A stretch of 64,000 nucleotides of DNA from Massospora cicadina (lineage: Eukaryota > Entomophthoromycota > Entomophthoromycetes > Entomophthorales > Entomophthoraceae). This document shows, one piece after another, positions 11,800 to 23,619 of the stretch. Below the pieces are notes generated by a model, which was not told where the DNA came from, did not search any database, and worked only from the letters and a program-made list of their open reading frames with translations. Within the stretch, counting starts at the first letter, position 1; every line of letters begins with the position of its first letter. The position numbers and the translations under genes were made by a program. The stretch is from positions 1 to 64,000 of the forward strand of contig JAKSZP010006621.1 of NCBI GenBank assembly GCA_022478985.1, given 5' to 3'.

Positions 11800-13670
11800 A
11801 AAAAATAGAAATTATAAAAATATATTGGTTTTTTTCAATGCAGTTTATAATCTTTTTTCCTATATCTTTTATCAATCTTTTATCTTTTCTTCTTTTTTTC
11901 ATGGGACTTAACCTTGTTTTGGTTTAGCAGTTCATTTTTTTATTTTTCTACAAACTGGGTCCTAGTTATTCTTAAACCTACCAGTTTTCTATGGTTCAGA
12001 AGTCCATTTTTCAGACTTACCCATCTGGATTGGTTCAGAGGTCCTTTTTTCAGACTTGACCTAATCATCAGGACTTAGCCAACTTAATGGTTCATCAGTC
12101 CTTTGGGAACTCTTTTTTGTTTTTTTCATTGATCCATCGCTTCAAATACATAGCATGGACTCGATTTACTACTCTTCCATCCAAGAGTTTTTGATGGAGT
12201 AAGCGTCCGTTGCATCTTAGCAATAATCTATAACAGACCTGACTGCACCGCATCCAGTTTGTTTCTTTTCCTAAAACTTTCTATCACGGTAGGCAACTCT
12301 TTCACCTATTTGATATTCTGATAAGGCTGGTTGGTTCTTATATTCCATCAATTTCGTGTATCCTTTGCTTCAACATAGTATCAAATGCTTGCAATAGCAT
12401 ATCGATCATAATATTTGTCAAACAGTTCAAGTACTGTTTGGCACTCATCCCCAATGTTGGTTCCACCACCAAATATAAAATCAGAGGCAACGCGGACTTC
12501 CTCTCATATAGCAATTCAAATGACGTTTTTCCTGTCGCCATATGATGACTGATATTGTAGGTAAACTTCACCAAACTCAGGTACATTCCCCACGCAGAAG
12601 TTCTTCCTGAAACCAGCTTGCTTAACGTCATGGCCAGAATTCCATTCACTCGTTCTACCAGTCCATTCATCTCCAGCTGGTAGGGTATGGACATAACTCC
12701 TCATATCATTATATCATTTGACCTTGGCTTTATATGAGACATGAAGTTTTCCCATTATTGCTAAGCAGGACCTGTGGGCATCCATGTCAGTATACTAAAT
12801 CCAGGATGAACTTCGCAGTGCTGGTGGAATCTACTTTTTCCAGGTCCTTTATCTCAACGCATCTCAACGGATGGTTGATAGCAACTATTATGTACTTGAC
12901 TCCCCCTGTGCTCATTGTCAGCGGTCTCATCATGTCAATGGACACCGTATGCCAGGCAAATCCAGGGTGGACCAGTCAATATCCAGTTGAATTCTTATGT
13001 GACTTGTGCAGCTGGCACTCCACGCAACAAGCTAGATATTTGGCGAAATCATAGTTGATTGACTCCCAGTAGTAGTACTAGTAGTTATAATTGGTCGTTT
13101 TTCTCAGGCCTCCATGCCCAACAACCTTATGAGTGGCTTTAATGATAGCTGCTCTTTCCAATGGCTTTAGGAATAATAACTTCTTCCCATTAATCGTCTT
13201 AAACACTTGTCCATCCATGGTCTCAGTGTTTTCCATCACTTTTTGAAGCACACCTTGGATTTTTCAGGGCTCATTCCCGATTTCTCCATCAACCATCCTC
13301 TGGAATAACTCATCCACCTGTGGGTATACCATCTGGACCATTGAAACTGTGATAAGCCATCCATATTCTGATGAGAAGCCCTAGCCCAGTCGCCTTGGAC
13401 CATCAAATCAGTCTCATCCTGATTGGCAGATTTTCCCCAGCCTTGACTTTGTGGATCACATCTCTCACACATCCAAAATCATGGTTGTCCTGGGCGGATA
13501 CTTTCTGATACTTTTTGAACAATTTGAGCACCTCTTCTTGCTGTCCTTCTGTCAGATCATCGAGTTGCTATTGATCAATCAATAGGTTGATTCTCTTAGT
13601 TACCTCAGCTGATAATTGCATCTCATTGAGGGTCCCAAATTGTGGAATCTCCTCAATTTGGCCATTGAGA
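11800..13670 (-). pseudogene. Element C1 integrase remnant
   Basis: Minus-strand frames carry the integrase core end at 12338-12704 (SIPYQLEMNGLVERVNGIL, the usual Q-x-NG-x-x-ER box, then FTYNISHHMATGKTSFELLY). The catalytic core lies to about 12960, and a zinc-binding N-terminal region at about 13030-13200 includes VVGHGGLRKT and a C-x-x-C pair. At about 13390 the sequence jumps from the pre-integrase spacer straight to sequence that in C2 lies upstream of RT (near 45401). RT and RNase H, roughly 1.2 kb, are therefore missing. Stops and frameshifts throughout. Confidence 0.75.
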
Positions 13671-13689
13671 TTTCTTGTCGCTTCCTAGG

Positions 13690-14796
13690 TCCAAAACTCA
13701 TAGACCATAAAAATCAAATTTTTATATCTTTTATATATTTTTTTGTATTTTTCTTTTGCAATGGGACTTGTAACCTACAAAAAAGTTCATAAGTTCTTCT
13801 TTTCCCTTTCATCCAAACTGGGTCCTAGGTAACTCTGACCTACCAGTTATCATGGTTCAATATCTTATCCTCTTAAGATTTAACCATCCATTTGGTTCAG
13901 TGATCCTCTTCTAGGACTTGACCAAAATCTCAGGACATAGCTATTCAATGGTTCATAGGTCCGCTGAGAACATTGCAAATATTTTCTCTTAGGCTCAATA
14001 CTTCCAATTAATATTGACCTTCTTCACCATATGACCAGCAGCGCTGTTTCTTCACATATAGGCTACACTTGCCGACTTTGGTAATACTTTTAAATATACT
14101 AGGTCTTAGATCCCGACTGGTTATTCATCCCACAGGTCCTAATTTCATCTCATATTTCGGCAACTGATGCTTGGATCCTCATATCTCATTATCCAACAGT
14201 TCCATCCGATTGTTCAAATTGTTTTTCTCCTGAAAACGAAATTTTGTCATTCATTGCCATCTTTAATTACACAGGTCGTTATGTCCTCATTATCTTCATC
14301 CAATTTATCCTGAATTGATGAACACTTCTCCAGCAACTTCTGATCATTGGTTAGTGTTATTTAGTCAAACGATTTTCTCCACTATCTTGGGTCAAACGGT
14401 TCCTGTTTTTCCTTCATATCTTCATTGGTATAGCACTCCAATTCTCCTGATTAATTGCTTCCTATTTCGTCCAATGCCTCATATAAACACTCACTCCTTT
14501 GGACTATTAAAGAGGACCCAATTTCAATCTGAGTTGGCCCTGCTGATACTATTCATCTCAGGTAGATGTCGGGTGGAACAGGTTTTCTTGCAGAGCTAGA
14601 TAGTTCCATAACTAGGCTGCAAGTCCTTTTCCCTGGTAATGAGTAACTTCATTTTGCTTCACTCAAAGCTCCAATTATGAGCTGGGTGAACGCCAATGAA
14701 TGTGGTCCACTTCACATTCAGATTTAGAAACATCTTTATAGGACATCATGTTCTAAGTTCTTCTACTCGACTACACCTCTGTAGTGAGCACCACTT
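13690..14796 (-). pseudogene. C1 5' internal region with duplicated 300-bp block
   Basis: The part at 13690-13990 is a diverged direct copy of 11810-12130 (shared 'aaactgggtcctag', 'cctaccagtt', 'tggttcag' blocks). In C2 this block occurs only downstream of integrase. From about 14000 to 14760 lie gag-position sequences with no recognisable motif. Next to the 5' LTR, the minus strand reads AAGTGGTGCTCACTACAG, the position of a primer binding site. Confidence 0.5.
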
Positions 14797-15922
14797 TGTA
14801 AAAAGTTATGGGTCTGGTTATTATTATCAGCCAATAGACCCTATAAACTTATTACTTGCACAGGTTTGGTTATTGAGCAATTCATCTGCATTGTATTGTT
14901 GCTGATATAATCAGTTGATAATATTATGATTTCTATTATCCATAGTTGAATGGAATTCTTAGATATCATCCCAACGCTCATTCAGTGTTTCTGCTCAAAA
15001 TACTTGAGATGTCTTAAAATAGGGATTTGTTCCCTTGTACAATTTAACCCAATCTTCTCTGAGATTCCCAAGTGACAGTTTCTCTGGTTCAACACACAGT
15101 CGGCAGCAATCCCCAATTTATTTCCTCTTCTTCTTTGGATCCTCGATCAGATCCTTACTCTTTTCCTTAAAGAGTCTCCCAATTATTGCACACAGCAATA
15201 ATATCCCTGAGAAAGAATGAAACAAATTAAAAGCTGATAAAGTTTACTACTTAAAGCTATATACTGGATAAAAACTTATTTATCTTTTGGTGAATTCTAA
15301 GATATTTATAGTGGGGATTTAATGCTCAACCTTCAGTTGACACCTCTTCGATGAAATGGCAGCTGTTGTCATTGAATCACACATCCTCATATCAGCAGCG
15401 ATGGTCTTCCCCATCCTGGCTAGGATTCCATCATTGGACATCCTTAAGACCTAAAATGAAAAGAGTCAGTAAACATGTCCCTAATGTTTTCCTCTTGATC
15501 CAAGTGAACCAACTATATTTGGCTAGCGACCTTCTTAGGTGATGGGATTTGTTACCCATTAAGGCAGGTCACAAACCAGCTGATTGATACACTAGTTGCA
15601 TATGGCATCACTCACCTCGCAACTTACTACTTACATCCCCAATCAGTTGGTGATGAAACCCAACTGATCCCAATTGGTACACCTGATAGTTAATCACTAT
15701 CAGATGCCATTATTTAGTCAGCAATTCTGCCTGAAGAGATCTTAAAATATACATCCATATTGATCCCCAATGGATCTGACCAGGCGAATATCCTAAAATC
15801 CTCTGAACATAGTTACTTTAAAATAAGGGTCAACCAATTTCCAATTTACCTCACATTAGGGAATTATTCTCTAGCTATTCCTGGTAATCTAGCAGGCCCG
15901 GAATATGGGCAAAAGCTCACCA
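14797..15922 (-). repeat. Element C1 5' LTR
   Basis: 1126 bp, from TGTAAAAAGTTATGG to GCTCACCA on the plus strand. It is followed immediately by the GCTTA target duplication and then by the continuation of element A's RT. By orientation this is the 5' LTR of a minus-strand element. Confidence 0.9.
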
Positions 15923-15927
15923 GCTTA

Positions 15928-18380
15928 TGTGGATGATATTTTGGTATTCTTACCTGACAATGACTCCCATGCAGTACACCTTTGGAAGGTGGTGGAGAGC
16001 TTGAGGGCAGCTGACTCACATTAAAAGTAAGTAAGTTCTAATTCTTCAAGTCCCAGGTCACCTTTCTGGGCAACGTCATGTATGACTAAGGGCACATGAT
16101 AACTTCAGACAATAAGAAGGAGTTTCATAGCAGCCCACTCCAACTTCAGTTAAGGAATTGAGGGTTTTTGGGGACGCGTATGTTCCTTAAGAATTTCACA
16201 CCAAACCTTTCTGAATTTGCAGTGCCTTTGTATAAGGCAAGTGGGGCAAAAGTGCTTCAGTGATCTCCAACTTTGCAGGATAACTTCCAAGCAGTAAAGT
16301 ATACTTTTCTATCCACATCCATTCTTTGCCATGTTGACCCCGATAAAGAGTTTATTGTTGCTTCAGATGCCTCCAACTTCGCCATAGTGGCAGCCCTATT
16401 ACAAGTAGGCGAAGATGAATAAGCATCCAGTGGGATAAACTTCTAGGAAGATGTCTCTACCAGAGAAAAATATGCCGTATATGATAAAACGTTGTTACCA
16501 GTGGTTGAGGCGCTGACCTATTGGCATCATTACTTGCATGGATCATCCCAACTCTTTCACATATGTACAGATCACCGTGCCTTACCATTTTAATGCATAC
16601 CTCATGTCTTAATTCCACAGCAAACCCTCTGGCATGAGACCCTTGCCCAATTCACGTTTTCTTATAAGTATACTGAGTGTAAGGAGAATGGTTTGGCGGA
16701 TGCTTTGAGCCGCAACCCTGCACTAGCTCCAATACTAAGAAGGTTGAGGTGCATAATACTCATTTGATGATTCCACCAGGTAAAATTGTGTCTCAACTTC
16801 CCTCCCCTTTTGCCAATGGTCCAGCGCTTGTTCCTCCGGAAAATGCGGAGGAATATGGTATGTTCATAAAGGTAGTCCTTTCTCAGCCTTTGTCAGCCAA
16901 ATATACTATAGTCCTTGCCAAGAGCACATTGAATCAGGAGGACATTACCAGAGGATATCACGTAAAGGATGATATGGTGTGGTTTCAGGGGCGCCTATGG
17001 GTTCCTGCTGGACCACTTCACCTGGAAATCATCCAGGACCATCATTTTGGAATTATCGTTGGCCATTCTGGGAAGGCAAAGATGTTAGAGATAATTTGCT
17101 GCACTTACAATTGGAAGGGGTTAGCCGCTCAGGTAGGCAGATATTGTAAAGAGTGCTTAGTTTGCAACCAAATGAAACTGAATCACCAGCCTCTAGCGGG
17201 GCTGTTGGTACCAGTTGAAAAGGTTGATGGGCCTTAAATTTCCTTATCAGTGAGTTTATTGAAAATTGCCTGTATCTGATGGTTACAATTCTAACTGGTG
17301 GTGGTGGATCGTTTTACAAAGTTTTCCCACTTTATCCCTTACAGAACCACAGTCACTGCGGCTGATATGGCTAAACTTTTTGTTACTCATGTGTTTGCTC
17401 TTCACAGGGTCCCTCAAAAAAATAATTAGCAGTTGGGTACCCCAGTTTATTTCCATCTTTTGGGAAGAGTTGTGTAAGACTCTTTAGATTCGCCCTTGCT
17501 GTCCAACTGCCTATCACCCTTAATCAGATGGGCAGACTGAACGAGTGAACTAGTGCCTCAAACAGTTCTTGCATTGTTACACCGCCGCAGATCATTCAGA
17601 TTGTATTTCCCATCTCCACATGGCCCATTCCAGTTATAACAACGCCCAACATGCATCAATTGGTTGTTAACCCTTATTCACCAACTATGGCTTCAATCCC
17701 ACCTTCAACATGGAGCTCAGTTGTGGATCCAAGGTAGAAGCGGTGGTGGATTTCGCAAAAATGATCAAGAACGTACGCAAGGGGTGTGCACGAATTTAGC
17801 TGCAGCCATGAAGGTTTACAAGGAGAACGCTGATGGTAAGAGACGAGTTTTACCAGCGTACAAGGAAGGAGATCTCATTATCCTGAATGCTAAAAACATC
17901 CCAATCAAACAACCATGCAAAAAACTGGGACCAAAGGGCATTGGGCCATACAGCATTGTCAAAAAGATGGGCCACGCCTCATACCAGTTGGAACACCCCC
18001 TACTCATTTCAAATCTTTTCAGTATTCCATGAAATCAAGCTCTCATTGTTTGGGGCCCCCTCCAGAGACTCCCAAGGCTTATCTGTGAATGGGGTGCCAG
18101 AGTGGGAAGTGGAGGAGAATGTAGCCTCTCGTTGGGTAAGAAGAAGACTTGAGTATCTTGTATCCTGGAAGGGACTTGATGCTGCGGAAAACAGTTGGGT
18201 CCCAGCGCATGACTGCGCCTATGCCCAAGACCTAATTGTAGCATTACACGAGCGTTTCCCTGAGGCTGCAGGATTAAAGTTCAACCAAGCCATTGCTGCC
18301 ATGAAGTTGGCCCCTGCCCACAAAAACTTTTCTTTGGAAAAGCTTCCGGAGGGTGGGGGTGGAGTCCAAAAAAGAGGAGA
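15928..18380 (+). pseudogene. Element A pol, second half: RT, RNase H, integrase, chromodomain
   Basis: Continues the RT directly after C1 (YVDDILVFLPDND). RNase H follows at about 16330-16720, with ASDASNFAIVAALLQ, a TDHRAL box and ADALSRN at its end. The integrase zinc-binding domain is open at 16749-17237 (HHFGIIVGHSG, then C-x-x-C in YCKECLVC). The core spans about 17240-17700 and the C-terminal domain 17800-18030. The chromodomain is well kept at about 18090-18250 (RRRLEYLVSWKG, ENSWVPAHDC). A purine tract at 18368-18386 precedes the 3' LTR. Several frameshifts and stops make this non-functional, though integrase and chromodomain are the best preserved parts. Confidence 0.9.
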
Positions 18381-18386
18381 GGGCAA
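18368..18386 (+). other. Polypurine tract of element A
   Basis: The purine-rich 'aaaaaagaggagagggcaa' lies directly before the 3' LTR start at 18387, as expected for the plus-strand primer of reverse transcription. Confidence 0.7.
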
Positions 18387-20268
18387 TGTCATGTTTACAT
18401 AACTTTATTGAGGGCACCAACAGCAAGGACAAGGCTGGGAGGCAGGAGGTTCAAAGGGTCAAATTGCAGGACCTTTCTGACCGCAAGCACACCTTGGATC
18501 AACGCTGGGTACAGGATAGGTATGCCAGGTTGGTACAAGTGAAATTAAATCCCAGACCCTTGTTTCATCTCTAGTGCTAAAACAAACGAGTTTTAAACTA
18601 AATGATGATGGCTCAATTTGGTTAATAAGGAAATGGGGGTTTGAAACCCATTATATTTATGAAATTGAATGCTCATTTCAGGTTTAAATTCAGTTGATCA
18701 CTCAAGTAAGGTTGGTTTTGAGGTATGTGTCAGGCGAACAGAAAGTAAGAATTAGACTGGCCTGCCAGCCCGGATCCCAGAGCACCCAAATGGCAAACCA
18801 GAATGCCAGAGGCACTGCTGCTGGTATGACGAATATGGAACTGGAAGGGAGCTTGATTTTCAACATATAAAAACTGAATTTTGGGGAAGGTTGTTTTTAT
18901 TGGAAATTTAAGGAAGGAGAATCAACCAACGATTTTCTCAGTGCAATGCACCTGATTAGATAGTCATCAATTTTGAGGAAAAACAAGCCAGGATTGGGTC
19001 CCACAAGTTCAACCTAAGTGGTGAATTATTTGGGAATGGGCGGGTTAGTTCCATGGAAACTGACATCACAAAATTTGGCGGTAAACTGAGTTGCTGTCAG
19101 TTTGACCTCGAACATCTGAACTAACGCCCAACTATGTTTCTGACAGTTGGCACAATGGTGTTTGGCCCAACGAGCAGCGGGAAATCCCCAAGACCACCCC
19201 ACATATGGGTAGACCCATTTGGTTGGGAATGGGTTCAGAACGCCCAACCCACCTATGTTTGGTCGCTGATATGTTCATTCAGTCAGTGGCATTTCATCAG
19301 GCGCAACACCCAATTTGCCGGCAGGAAGCTTCAAAACCTCATCGATGGTGTCTGATGCTATTAGCTGCCCATTGGGGGTGATGCCCAACAGATTTGGGAG
19401 GGGGGAGATTTTTTTTTGATCATCATGTTAACTGAATTGCAACCATTGGGCATTCTGGCCAATAGATTGGTCTTCATACCTTTTCAACCATTTGAAATCC
19501 AAGCATTGGGCTGATTGCCACTTGAATTAGTTGTGATTGATTTCAGTTCAGCAATCTCAGCACAGATTTCACTGATTCCTCGTAAAAGTTCTGCTGAGGA
19601 GAGTGTGGGTACTGGAAGTGGGATTTGAAGCAGAAGGGCTGTTACCCAGCGCTTCTTGCTCAGGAATGGAAAAATGGCCTGATCGATGCCCAGAGGATGT
19701 TCCCTGGGACTTACAGTATGTTACCCTTTCAGATGAAAGCATGCACCTATAAGTGCATCAAGGCTTGGTACCACTTTTGCTGATCCATAGTTTCCCTGAG
19801 TTGGCTCAATTATGTTTGCTCAAGATCAATGTTTCTCATTGGTCTTCTTCCCTTGAGTAAACCCATAGTCATTTTTACGCTTTTTATATGTTGACTTGGG
19901 CAAACCTGTGTGTAGACCTCTTTGAGGAAGTCTTGCAACTTTTTAGTCAATTTATCATTTTTAAAGTTTATTACAGCATCAGATACATCGCTGGGCTTAC
20001 CCAGTTCCCTCCAAATCAGGTTGCCAGTGCACTTTAGCTTTGTACAAAACTTGGTTAATAATCCTTTTGGTGCACAGCCAAGTATTGCTGTTTGTTTGAC
20101 ATATTATTACATTCCTGTGCTCAACACGTTCATCCTATGTCTTCTTAGCTCCTCTCCCTCTGCAGGGCTATATTTTTGTTAATTCCTGATGACGATTTCC
20201 TTACTTTGGTCCAGTGCTTCGTGCACCGCCAAGCTGGCAACTGGAGAGTTAAAGGCACTCTCCTGACA
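18387..20268 (+). repeat. Element A 3' LTR, split by solo LTR F
   Basis: Starts TGTCATGTTTACAT and ends TCCTGACA. The span is 1882 bp; subtracting F (988) and one 5-bp duplication gives 889 bp, exactly the length of the 5' LTR. Followed by GCTCC, the partner of the left duplication GCACC. Confidence 0.9.
18728..19715. mobile_element. Solo LTR F inserted in A's 3' LTR
   Basis: A 988-bp insertion absent from A's 5' LTR. It has terminal TGTCAGG and TTACA and an exact 5-bp duplication GTATG at 18723-18727 and 19716-19720. It contains no coding domain, so it is best read as a solo LTR left by recombination. No second copy was recognised in the window, so its parent family and orientation are unknown. 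Confidence 0.85.
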
Positions 20269-20798
20269 GCTCCTGTTGGGCACTGTGGGGGGGTGGTTGG
20301 GCAAACCCATGAAATGAACCACCAAAGTGGTTTCTGTTGGAAGCCTGGTATGAGTGGTGGGGAGAGGGGTTCCCTGAATCACCAGGGGCACAGTCACCAC
20401 AGTGGCGGCGTTGACTTTACAAGAGAAGCCCAAGTTGAAGTACTCCTTAAAGGGGCGAAAGGTTATAAACCTGGCAGGTTTCATCAACTCTAAAGCCAGT
20501 TTAAAGATAGCTCATTCATAATATGGGAACAATTTCCCATATTTTACTTCAAGGCAAAAATGCATGCTGCTCTGAGGGAGCACCAGGAAGCTTCAAGGCA
20601 CTGCCTGGATATGAGCAAGATGAATTTTGAGATCCTTGTTAGGGACAAACCCTCCCAAGGATTTGGGAGGACTGAATGAGCCAGTCTGAATGTGTTTTCC
20701 CACAGGGAAGAAAATGCTAGGGGTGTTTCACCATTGCCCCACCCTGGAGCAGGTGATGGGGTATTTGGTGACATCAGCAGAACTGTTTGCAGTGGGCG
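20269..20798 (-). pseudogene. Unidentified degenerate coding remnant G, right part
   Basis: The minus strand has protein-like frames at 20894-20544 (PEWGNG-like, then RQCLEASWCSLRAACIFALK near 20545-20600) and 20487-20269 (TVVTVPLVIQGTPLPTTHTR). With 5101-6259 it flanks element A and reads in the same direction, so both probably belonged to one older coding region. The frames do not join cleanly at the junction. The right side is cut by B3 at 20799. No family recognised. Confidence 0.35.
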
Positions 20799-22125
20799 TG
20801 TAATTCTGGGGGATCGACCACTCTGCCTAGACTGGGTAGCGTTCCCATTTCCCACTAAGAAGGGTCCAAAGATGGCAGCTGTCCCTCTAATCACGCAAGG
20901 TTATCTCGCCCATGTGGTAGACAAGCGTTGGGTAACAGCCATCCCTCTATAGATTCCCCCACCTGTCCCTGCAATTTATTCTACTGATTTAGTATAGCAA
21001 ATTGCAGAAATTTGTGCTGAAATATTCAGAAACCTTGCACCCATCGCAACAAAGCTGGTGGGCGTGAATATTCAGGAAAAGGAGTACCACGTTGAACCCT
21101 CAGTCACAATTGCCAGTGGCATCAAGCCTCTGCAAAATTTAGTTGTCAGTTTGAAACCTGCTTCAAAACCATTGGAAACAGAGCCTGATGGGCGTTTATC
21201 CGCCAAAAGAAGGTGTCCAAGATTAGTTCCATCAGAACTCATCAATGGCATTGGGTTATTGTAAAATATAGATTCTAAATCTGCCTTCAAAACTTTGGAA
21301 ACAAAGCCCAATGGGCTTGTAACTAAGGCAAGTATGCTTGATGTCAGATCTGTGGTGAAATTTGCCAAAGGCGGTGGGTCATAGTTAAAAGTTGTCATCA
21401 ACTTGGAATCCTCCCCTCTCATATCAGGATCAGTGCTCAAAAAATCACATTTGGCTGAACGGATGCCAAAGTAACTGGGTGCAGTAGGGTTGGGAATGCT
21501 GAACCTTTTCTTAACCTATTGGGACCGCCCCTATGTGGGGTGGCCCTGGGAGGTTCCCGTTGCCCATCAGGTGAGACGCATTGCACTAACCAACAAAAAA
21601 ATGGTAAAGCCACAATTTGGGCATCTAAGGCTGAATCAGCAGTGACTCAGCTCACCACCAACTCTTACAATGTCAATTCCAATTAGGTATATTCTCATTT
21701 TTTCTCACGCTCAAAGTTCACCAGTTTAGATCAAATCTTGAGGCCTCAATCCCAAACTTTATAAGCTATTCCCTAACATCAATCATCTATTTAATCAGTT
21801 ATAGCACACTGAGAAAATTGACGGTTGATTTTCTCTTTTACATTTCTAATAAAGTCCTATATCCCAAAACTAAACTTATTATGAAATAAACTACCAATTC
21901 TGACCCAATTACTTCAAAAACCCATGGGTTCTAGGGCCATGTTTGTCTGTTTTATCGCTAGGCATATATACAAAACTATGGCCCATGGTCACTCATTGGC
22001 AACATTTGTTCCCATCCTAAATACAGTCACTCAAGCAGCAGTACCTCTGGCATTCAGGATCGTCATTTGGGTGCTTCAGCACTCAGCTTGGCAGTAAAAT
22101 CTAAATTTACCTTGTTTTTATAACA
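20799..22125 (+). repeat. B3 5' LTR
   Basis: Starts TGTAATTCTGGGGG and ends near TTATAACA at 22125. It matches the B LTRs in the 'gatggcagctgtccctct' block near 20872, in the internal 131-bp-type repeat block near 21096-21400, and in the 'attgacggttgattttctc' block near 21820. At 1327 bp it is about 300 bp shorter than the B LTRs, implying internal deletion. Confidence 0.75.
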
Positions 22126-23619
22126 TAATCAACTGTCCATTATTTTTAACCATTTTTGACCTTCTGGTTGAGATGGGCGCAGCAGTGGCCATTTTCTTTC
22201 AAATGAATAAGTTATGAAGAAGCTCTACTATGGACACAATAGCCTAGTGTATCCCATATTTGCTCAGCCCACCCTCTAAAATGGGGTTTTCATGCTAGGA
22301 GCCACCGAGATGGCCTTAATGTCAAATCTTAGCTCCAAATTAGCATTTAATTGGATTCCCAAAGTCGCCGCAGCCCCTGCACCCATGTTAGTATATTCTG
22401 GCATTTCAACTTATGAAGCATCTGCCCCTGTTGCAAACCTTGTGGTTTCCACCAATCCTGTTGCAATCTCTTCTTTATCTATGGACTTGACCATAGTTTT
22501 CAATAAAGAGAATTCCGCCTGCTTCATATTAACAAATAAAAATTCGTATCAGATCACACCAGGTATCTTTTGAGGCCTTGGTTAATAGCAGAGCAGTGGG
22601 TAACTTTATGATTGTAGAGTTGGCTCACCAGCTGGATCTTGACCTGGACTTGTGTCCTATGGTGATGGTGGCTTTGTTGGCCTCCCAGCCCTCATACAAA
22701 GTATGTTACCCAGTACCTTTCTCAATTTACAAGTTGAGCTTTTGCAATCAATTCTCCGCAATGCCAAACTTGGTATTTCTAATAATTTTGGGGGTGAGTT
22801 GGTGGCGTCAGCAGCACGTTAGAATTCACCTTGAGTCTAATATGTATCATTATTTAATGGTCAGATGGAGGGCGAATTTCCATTGTTAAATACCCTCACT
22901 AAAGCTTGTGTCCAAAGTTCAATTACAACCCTTGGTTCCCTTGTTGGTCTTCCATCAGATTTTCTAATTTAGTTGATAGGATATTAGAGTATTTTTGACT
23001 CTACCAAGGATGATCATCTCTCCCATTATACTAAATTTTACTTGGGGTTTTGGACAACAGTACAGGTAATTAACATAAACTGCCCATTGTACTCACATAC
23101 AGCGAAGGAGGAGGTTGCCCTCAATGCATGGCTGGATGAAATGCTTCAGAAAGGTTGGCTTTAAAAAAAACTTCCCTGGTTGCCTATCCTATCGTCTCTG
23201 CCAAGAAGGCCAATGGTCCCCTTTGTCCCTTCATGGATTATAGCACCTTAATAAGATTACAGTCCACAATCCCTACCCTCTGCCTTTGAAACATATGATT
23301 GGGCAAGTGATTGCCAAATTGTGGGTGTTCTCAAAACTTGATCTTGTCAATGTCTAAAATCAGATTTGGGTGCTGGAGGGCCAGGAATCGCTTAATGCAA
23401 TCTGAACAAAATGGGGTATTTCTAATTTTTTGAGTATTGCCTTTTGGGCTAAAGAATGCATCCGCTATATCACAGTGGATGATTGATAGTGTGCTGGGTG
23501 ATCTCTTGTTAATCTGCGCGGTTGCTTATATCATCAATATCTTAGTACACTCCCTAACTCCTGAACAACATGCAAAGGACTTGGAAGCAGTTGTGGCGGC
23601 CTTACATAAGGCAGGTCTA
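22126..23619 (+). pseudogene. B3 gag fragment, protease and N-terminal RT
   Basis: A 93-codon frame (22292-22573) is a gag-end fragment (LVVSTNPVAISSL). The protease frame at 22578-22889 aligns with B's (FMIVELAHQLDLDLDL, ILGVSWWRQQHVRIHLE), but its active-site segment reads NSRAVGN instead of a D-S/T-G. RT remnants run from about 23100 (EEVALNAWLDEM) to 23437-23619 (MPFGLKNASAISQ). The catalytic YVDD box has become YIIN. Dead gene. Confidence 0.8.

Larger units (their letters stand above)
8928..15922 (-). mobile_element. Element C1: Ty3/gypsy element nested in A, RT deleted
   Basis: The two 1126-bp LTRs lie at 8928-10053 and 14797-15922. The flanking duplication GCTTA is at 8923-8927 and 15923-15927. 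Integrase is on the minus strand, and a purine tract lies next to the left LTR (minus-strand AAGAGGAAGG at about 10054-10066), so the left LTR is the 3' one. The internal region of about 4.7 kb carries an antisense reading frame next to the 3' LTR, an integrase remnant, and a poor gag region. Compared with C2 it lacks reverse transcriptase and RNase H, so it could have moved only in trans or lost these later. Confidence 0.9.
6265..20268 (+). mobile_element. Element A: Ty3/gypsy chromovirus, interrupted twice
   Basis: Bounded by LTRs of identical effective length (889 bp) that start TGTCATG and end TGACA. The flanking 5-bp duplication is GCACC (6260-6264) and GCTCC (20269-20273). Domain order on the plus strand is protease, reverse transcriptase, RNase H, integrase, chromodomain, which defines a chromovirus. 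Element C1 (8928-15922) splits the RT and solo LTR F (18728-19715) splits the 3' LTR. Without inserts the element is about 6.0 kb. All reading frames are damaged. Confidence 0.9.
20799..23619 (+). mobile_element. Element B3: truncated B-type element
   Basis: A 5' LTR (20799-22125) followed by gag/protease and partial RT related to element B (36455-60951). It stops at 23619 where the D1 LTR begins. RNase H, integrase and the 3' LTR are not found to the right of D1, so the remainder was lost. The internal region between LTR and protease is only about 450 bp against about 1.7 kb in B, so gag is mostly deleted too. Confidence 0.8.

Noticed and set aside
20179..20493. Plus-strand ORF of 105 codons
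   Set aside because: Overlaps the A LTR end and continues into its flank; the opposite strand is the better coding candidate in the flank.
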